The notes under the pieces were generated by a model that saw only the letters and a list, made by a program, of their open reading frames with translations, did no database searches and had not been told where the DNA came from. A stretch of DNA of 7,164 nt from assembly GCA_022866885.1 (NCBI GenBank), contig JALHWS010000107.1, positions 1 through 7,164 on the forward strand, in the 5' to 3' direction. Within the stretch, counting starts at the first letter, position 1. Each line of letters opens with the position of its first letter. This document shows positions 6,752 to 7,164 of the stretch, piece by piece. Made by a program: the position numbers and the translations under genes. Source of the stretch: Candidatus Microgenomates bacterium (GTDB lineage Bacteria > Patescibacteriota > Microgenomatia > 2-02-FULL-39-11).

Positions 6752-6862
6752 GGCCTGCCCGAAATGCTACTTTTGAGCGGCGGAAGGGACTTGAACCCTC
6801 GACCTCTTCCTTGGCAAGGAAGCATTCTACCGCTGAACTACCGCCGCATATCGTAGCAGGCG
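6752..6862 (-). other. Insert in tRNA-Gly anticodon loop: paired flanks around a complete tRNA-Gly
   Basis: The insert consists of a 15-nt 5' flank (6862-6848), the inner tRNA (6847-6776) and a 24-nt 3' flank (6775-6752). The flanks pair: TGCTAC (6858-6853) with GTAGCA (6770-6765). GCCCG (6865-6861, partly exon) pairs with CGGGC (6761-6757); alternatively GCCTGC (6861-6856) pairs with GCAGGC (6758-6753). Stacked on TCTCCTT/AAGGAGA, the first set gives about 18 bp with a 2x3 internal loop and a 5-nt bulge (AGGCC). It lacks room for a group I intron core. Confidence 0.7.
6776..6847 (-). tRNA. tRNA-Gly(GCC), nested inside the other tRNA-Gly
   Basis: This is a complete canonical 72-nt cloverleaf on the minus strand: acceptor GCGGCGG/CCGCCGC (perfect), D-arm GTTC/GAAT with loop AGCGGTA, anticodon stem CTTCC/GGAAG with loop TTGCCAA (anticodon GCC), T-arm GAGGG/CCCTT with loop TTCAAGT, and discriminator T73. 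CCA is not encoded; CAAAAG follows. It retains G18, G19, U55 and C56 and looks fully functional, so it is probably the working tRNA-Gly(GCC) of this cluster. It lies entirely within the anticodon-loop insert of the outer tRNA-Gly, in the same orientation. Normal RNase P cleavage and 3' trimming to release it would cut the outer tRNA into two pieces. Confidence 0.95.
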
Positions 6863-6900
6863 GGCAAGGAGACATTCTACTGCTGAACTACGCCCGCAAC

Positions 6901-6976
6901 TGGTGCCGAGGGTCAGAGTCGAACTGACATTACCTGTTTTTCAGACAGGCACCGTGACCACCTTGGTTACCTCGGC
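6901..6976 (-). tRNA. tRNA-Phe(GAA), CCA encoded
   Basis: Minus-strand cloverleaf: acceptor GCCGAGG/CCTCGGC (perfect), a D-stem of three pairs (ACC/GGT) with a possible A13-C22 mismatch, loop AGGTGGTCA, anticodon stem CCTGT/ACAGG with loop CTGAAAA (anticodon GAA), a short variable region TAAT, T-arm GTCAG/CTGAC with loop TTCGACT, and discriminator A followed by encoded CCA (6903-6901). It is the first gene of the cluster, about 5 nt after the predicted transcription start, and only 3 nt separate it from the interrupted tRNA-Gly. It is the only one of the four with an encoded CCA. Confidence 0.95.
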
Positions 6977-6987
6977 TGGTTGATAGT

Positions 6988-7016
6988 ATTTTAAAAGATT
7001 GCACGTAAGTTATCAA
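6988..7016 (-). promoter_or_regulatory. Sigma70-type promoter of the tRNA cluster
   Basis: On the minus strand, TTGATA (7016-7011) is followed by exactly 17 nt and then TAAAAT (6993-6988). With the last base of the -10 at -7, transcription would begin near 6981, about 5 nt before G1 of tRNA-Phe. Such a short leader is normal for a tRNA operon. No other strong promoter was seen between the tRNAs, so all four are probably on one transcript. Confidence 0.7.
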
Positions 7017-7046
7017 TACGCGGCACTAGATTGACGAAATCATTTT

Positions 7047-7076
7047 TTGTATAAGATACTGAAAGTGCAGTATAAT
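7047..7076 (+). promoter_or_regulatory. Candidate promoter for the ORF starting at 7092
   Basis: A consensus TATAAT (7071-7076) lies 18 nt after a weak -35 TTGTAT (7047-7052). The predicted start near 7083 leaves about a 9-nt leader before the ATG. A competing arrangement, TTGACG (7031-7036) with TAAGAT (7052-7057) at 15 nt, has a better -35 but poor spacing. It diverges from the tRNA promoter. Confidence 0.5.
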
Positions 7077-7091
7077 ATCATATCGAAACTT

Positions 7092-7164
7092 ATGAAAGTA
7101 TCTTGTTGTCCCAAAGCATGGATTAATTTCTTTAAAGCAGGCGGTGACCAACACCGTCAAAAAA
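7092..7164 (+). CDS. Start of an unidentified ORF, cut by the window end
   Basis: An ATG opens a frame that stays open to the last base, giving 24 complete codons beginning MKVSCCPKAWINFF and continuing KAGGDQHRQK. It is too short to assign a family. The evidence that it is real is positional: a consensus TATAAT ends 15 nt upstream, and every other start in this window likewise lacks a Shine-Dalgarno sequence. The adjacent cysteines near the start and the basic C-terminal visible part are noted without functional meaning. It could also be a short spurious ORF. Confidence 0.35.
   Translation, partial: MKVSCCPKAWINFFKAGGDQHRQK

Larger units (their letters stand above)
6715..6897 (-). tRNA. tRNA-Gly(GCC) interrupted in the anticodon loop by 111 nt containing another tRNA-Gly
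   Basis: On the minus strand the 5' part (6897-6863) reads acceptor GCGGGCG, TA, D-arm GTTC/GAAT with loop AGCAGTA, then TCTCC and TTGCC. The 3' part (6751-6715) reads AA, GGAGA, AGGTC, T-arm GTGGG/CCCAT with loop TGCGAGT, acceptor CGCCCGC and discriminator T. Joined, they make a full 72-nt tRNA-Gly with perfect acceptor and anticodon stems and anticodon GCC in loop TTGCCAA. A 111-nt insert (6862-6752) splits the loop; CC flanks both sides, so the exact junction is ambiguous by 2 nt. The halves differ from the inner tRNA-Gly by paired changes (acceptor pairs 5 and 6, anticodon-stem pairs 27-43 and 28-42), so they belong together. Position 18 is A instead of G and position 55 is G instead of U, which removes the usual elbow contact. 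No CCA is encoded. It may be a spliced, two-piece or composite RNA, or a pseudogene disrupted by insertion. Confidence 0.8.

Noticed and set aside
6752..6862. Group I intron in the tRNA-Gly anticodon loop
   Set aside because: Only 39 nt remain after subtracting the inner tRNA, too few for the conserved group I core, and the 5' junction does not end in the usual U.
6745..6872. Archaeal-type bulge-helix-bulge intron
   Set aside because: A 3-nt CCC bulge and a 4-bp GCCT/AGGC helix can be drawn, but the opposite bulge is 9 nt and cutting there would not give a 7-nt anticodon loop. The gene content is also bacterial.
6672..6875. Minus-strand 67-residue ORF
   Set aside because: It lies across the two tRNA-Gly genes and the inverted-repeat element. 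It has no coding support and the RNA genes explain the sequence.
7140..7158. Hairpin CGGTG-ACCAA-CACCG as a terminator
   Set aside because: On the + strand it is followed by A residues, and on the - strand the T-run precedes the hairpin. It also lies inside the open frame that starts at 7092.
1..7164. CRISPR array, integrase or toxin-antitoxin module
   Set aside because: No regularly spaced direct repeats and no recognisable gene of these types were found on either strand.

Overview
The window looks like a piece of a compact bacterial chromosome. UvrA, UvrC, a CofD/YvcK-like protein and SecG together mark it as bacterial. Several traits suggest Candidate Phyla Radiation/Patescibacteria, possibly Microgenomates: UvrC ends right after its nuclease core, no gene start has a clear Shine-Dalgarno sequence, intergenic gaps are tiny, three of the four tRNAs lack an encoded CCA, and a palindromic repeat of a kind common in such genomes lies between two genes. 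This placement is inference from gene content, not a phylogenetic result.

Layout, + strand: the 3' three quarters of uvrA (1-2130), a 95-bp nested palindromic repeat (2148-2242), a short uvrC (2252-3553), a four-segment membrane protein of the phage-holin-4/YvlD type (3550-3954, overlapping uvrC by 4 nt), a yvcK/cofD-like gene (3958-4956), secG (4969-5187) with a perfect extended -10 element that would start transcription on its own ATG, and a membrane-anchored family-5 solute-binding protein (5194-6528). UvrA and UvrC are the damage-recognition and dual-incision parts of nucleotide excision repair; uvrB is not in the window. The other genes concern the envelope: UDP-sugar-linked envelope control, protein export and an extracytoplasmic binding protein.

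Layout, - strand: a tRNA cluster (6976 down to 6532) runs head-on into the binding-protein gene, leaving 3 nt between them. It is driven by a good sigma70-type promoter (TTGATA, 17 nt, TAAAAT). The order is tRNA-Phe(GAA), then a tRNA-Gly(GCC) whose anticodon loop is interrupted by 111 nt, then tRNA-Arg(TCT). The interrupting segment contains a complete second tRNA-Gly(GCC). The two outer halves still pair perfectly in the acceptor and anticodon stems, and the flanks of the inner tRNA pair with each other, so the transcript could fold as a tRNA carried at the tip of another tRNA's extended anticodon arm. This nested tRNA is the main discovery candidate. Between it and tRNA-Arg sits a 98-bp inverted-repeat element flanked by a direct CAGGG repeat, which looks like a small transposon-derived insertion exactly at the 5' end of tRNA-Arg.

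Bases 6977-7091 hold divergent promoters, and a + strand ORF of unknown function starts at 7092 and leaves the window.
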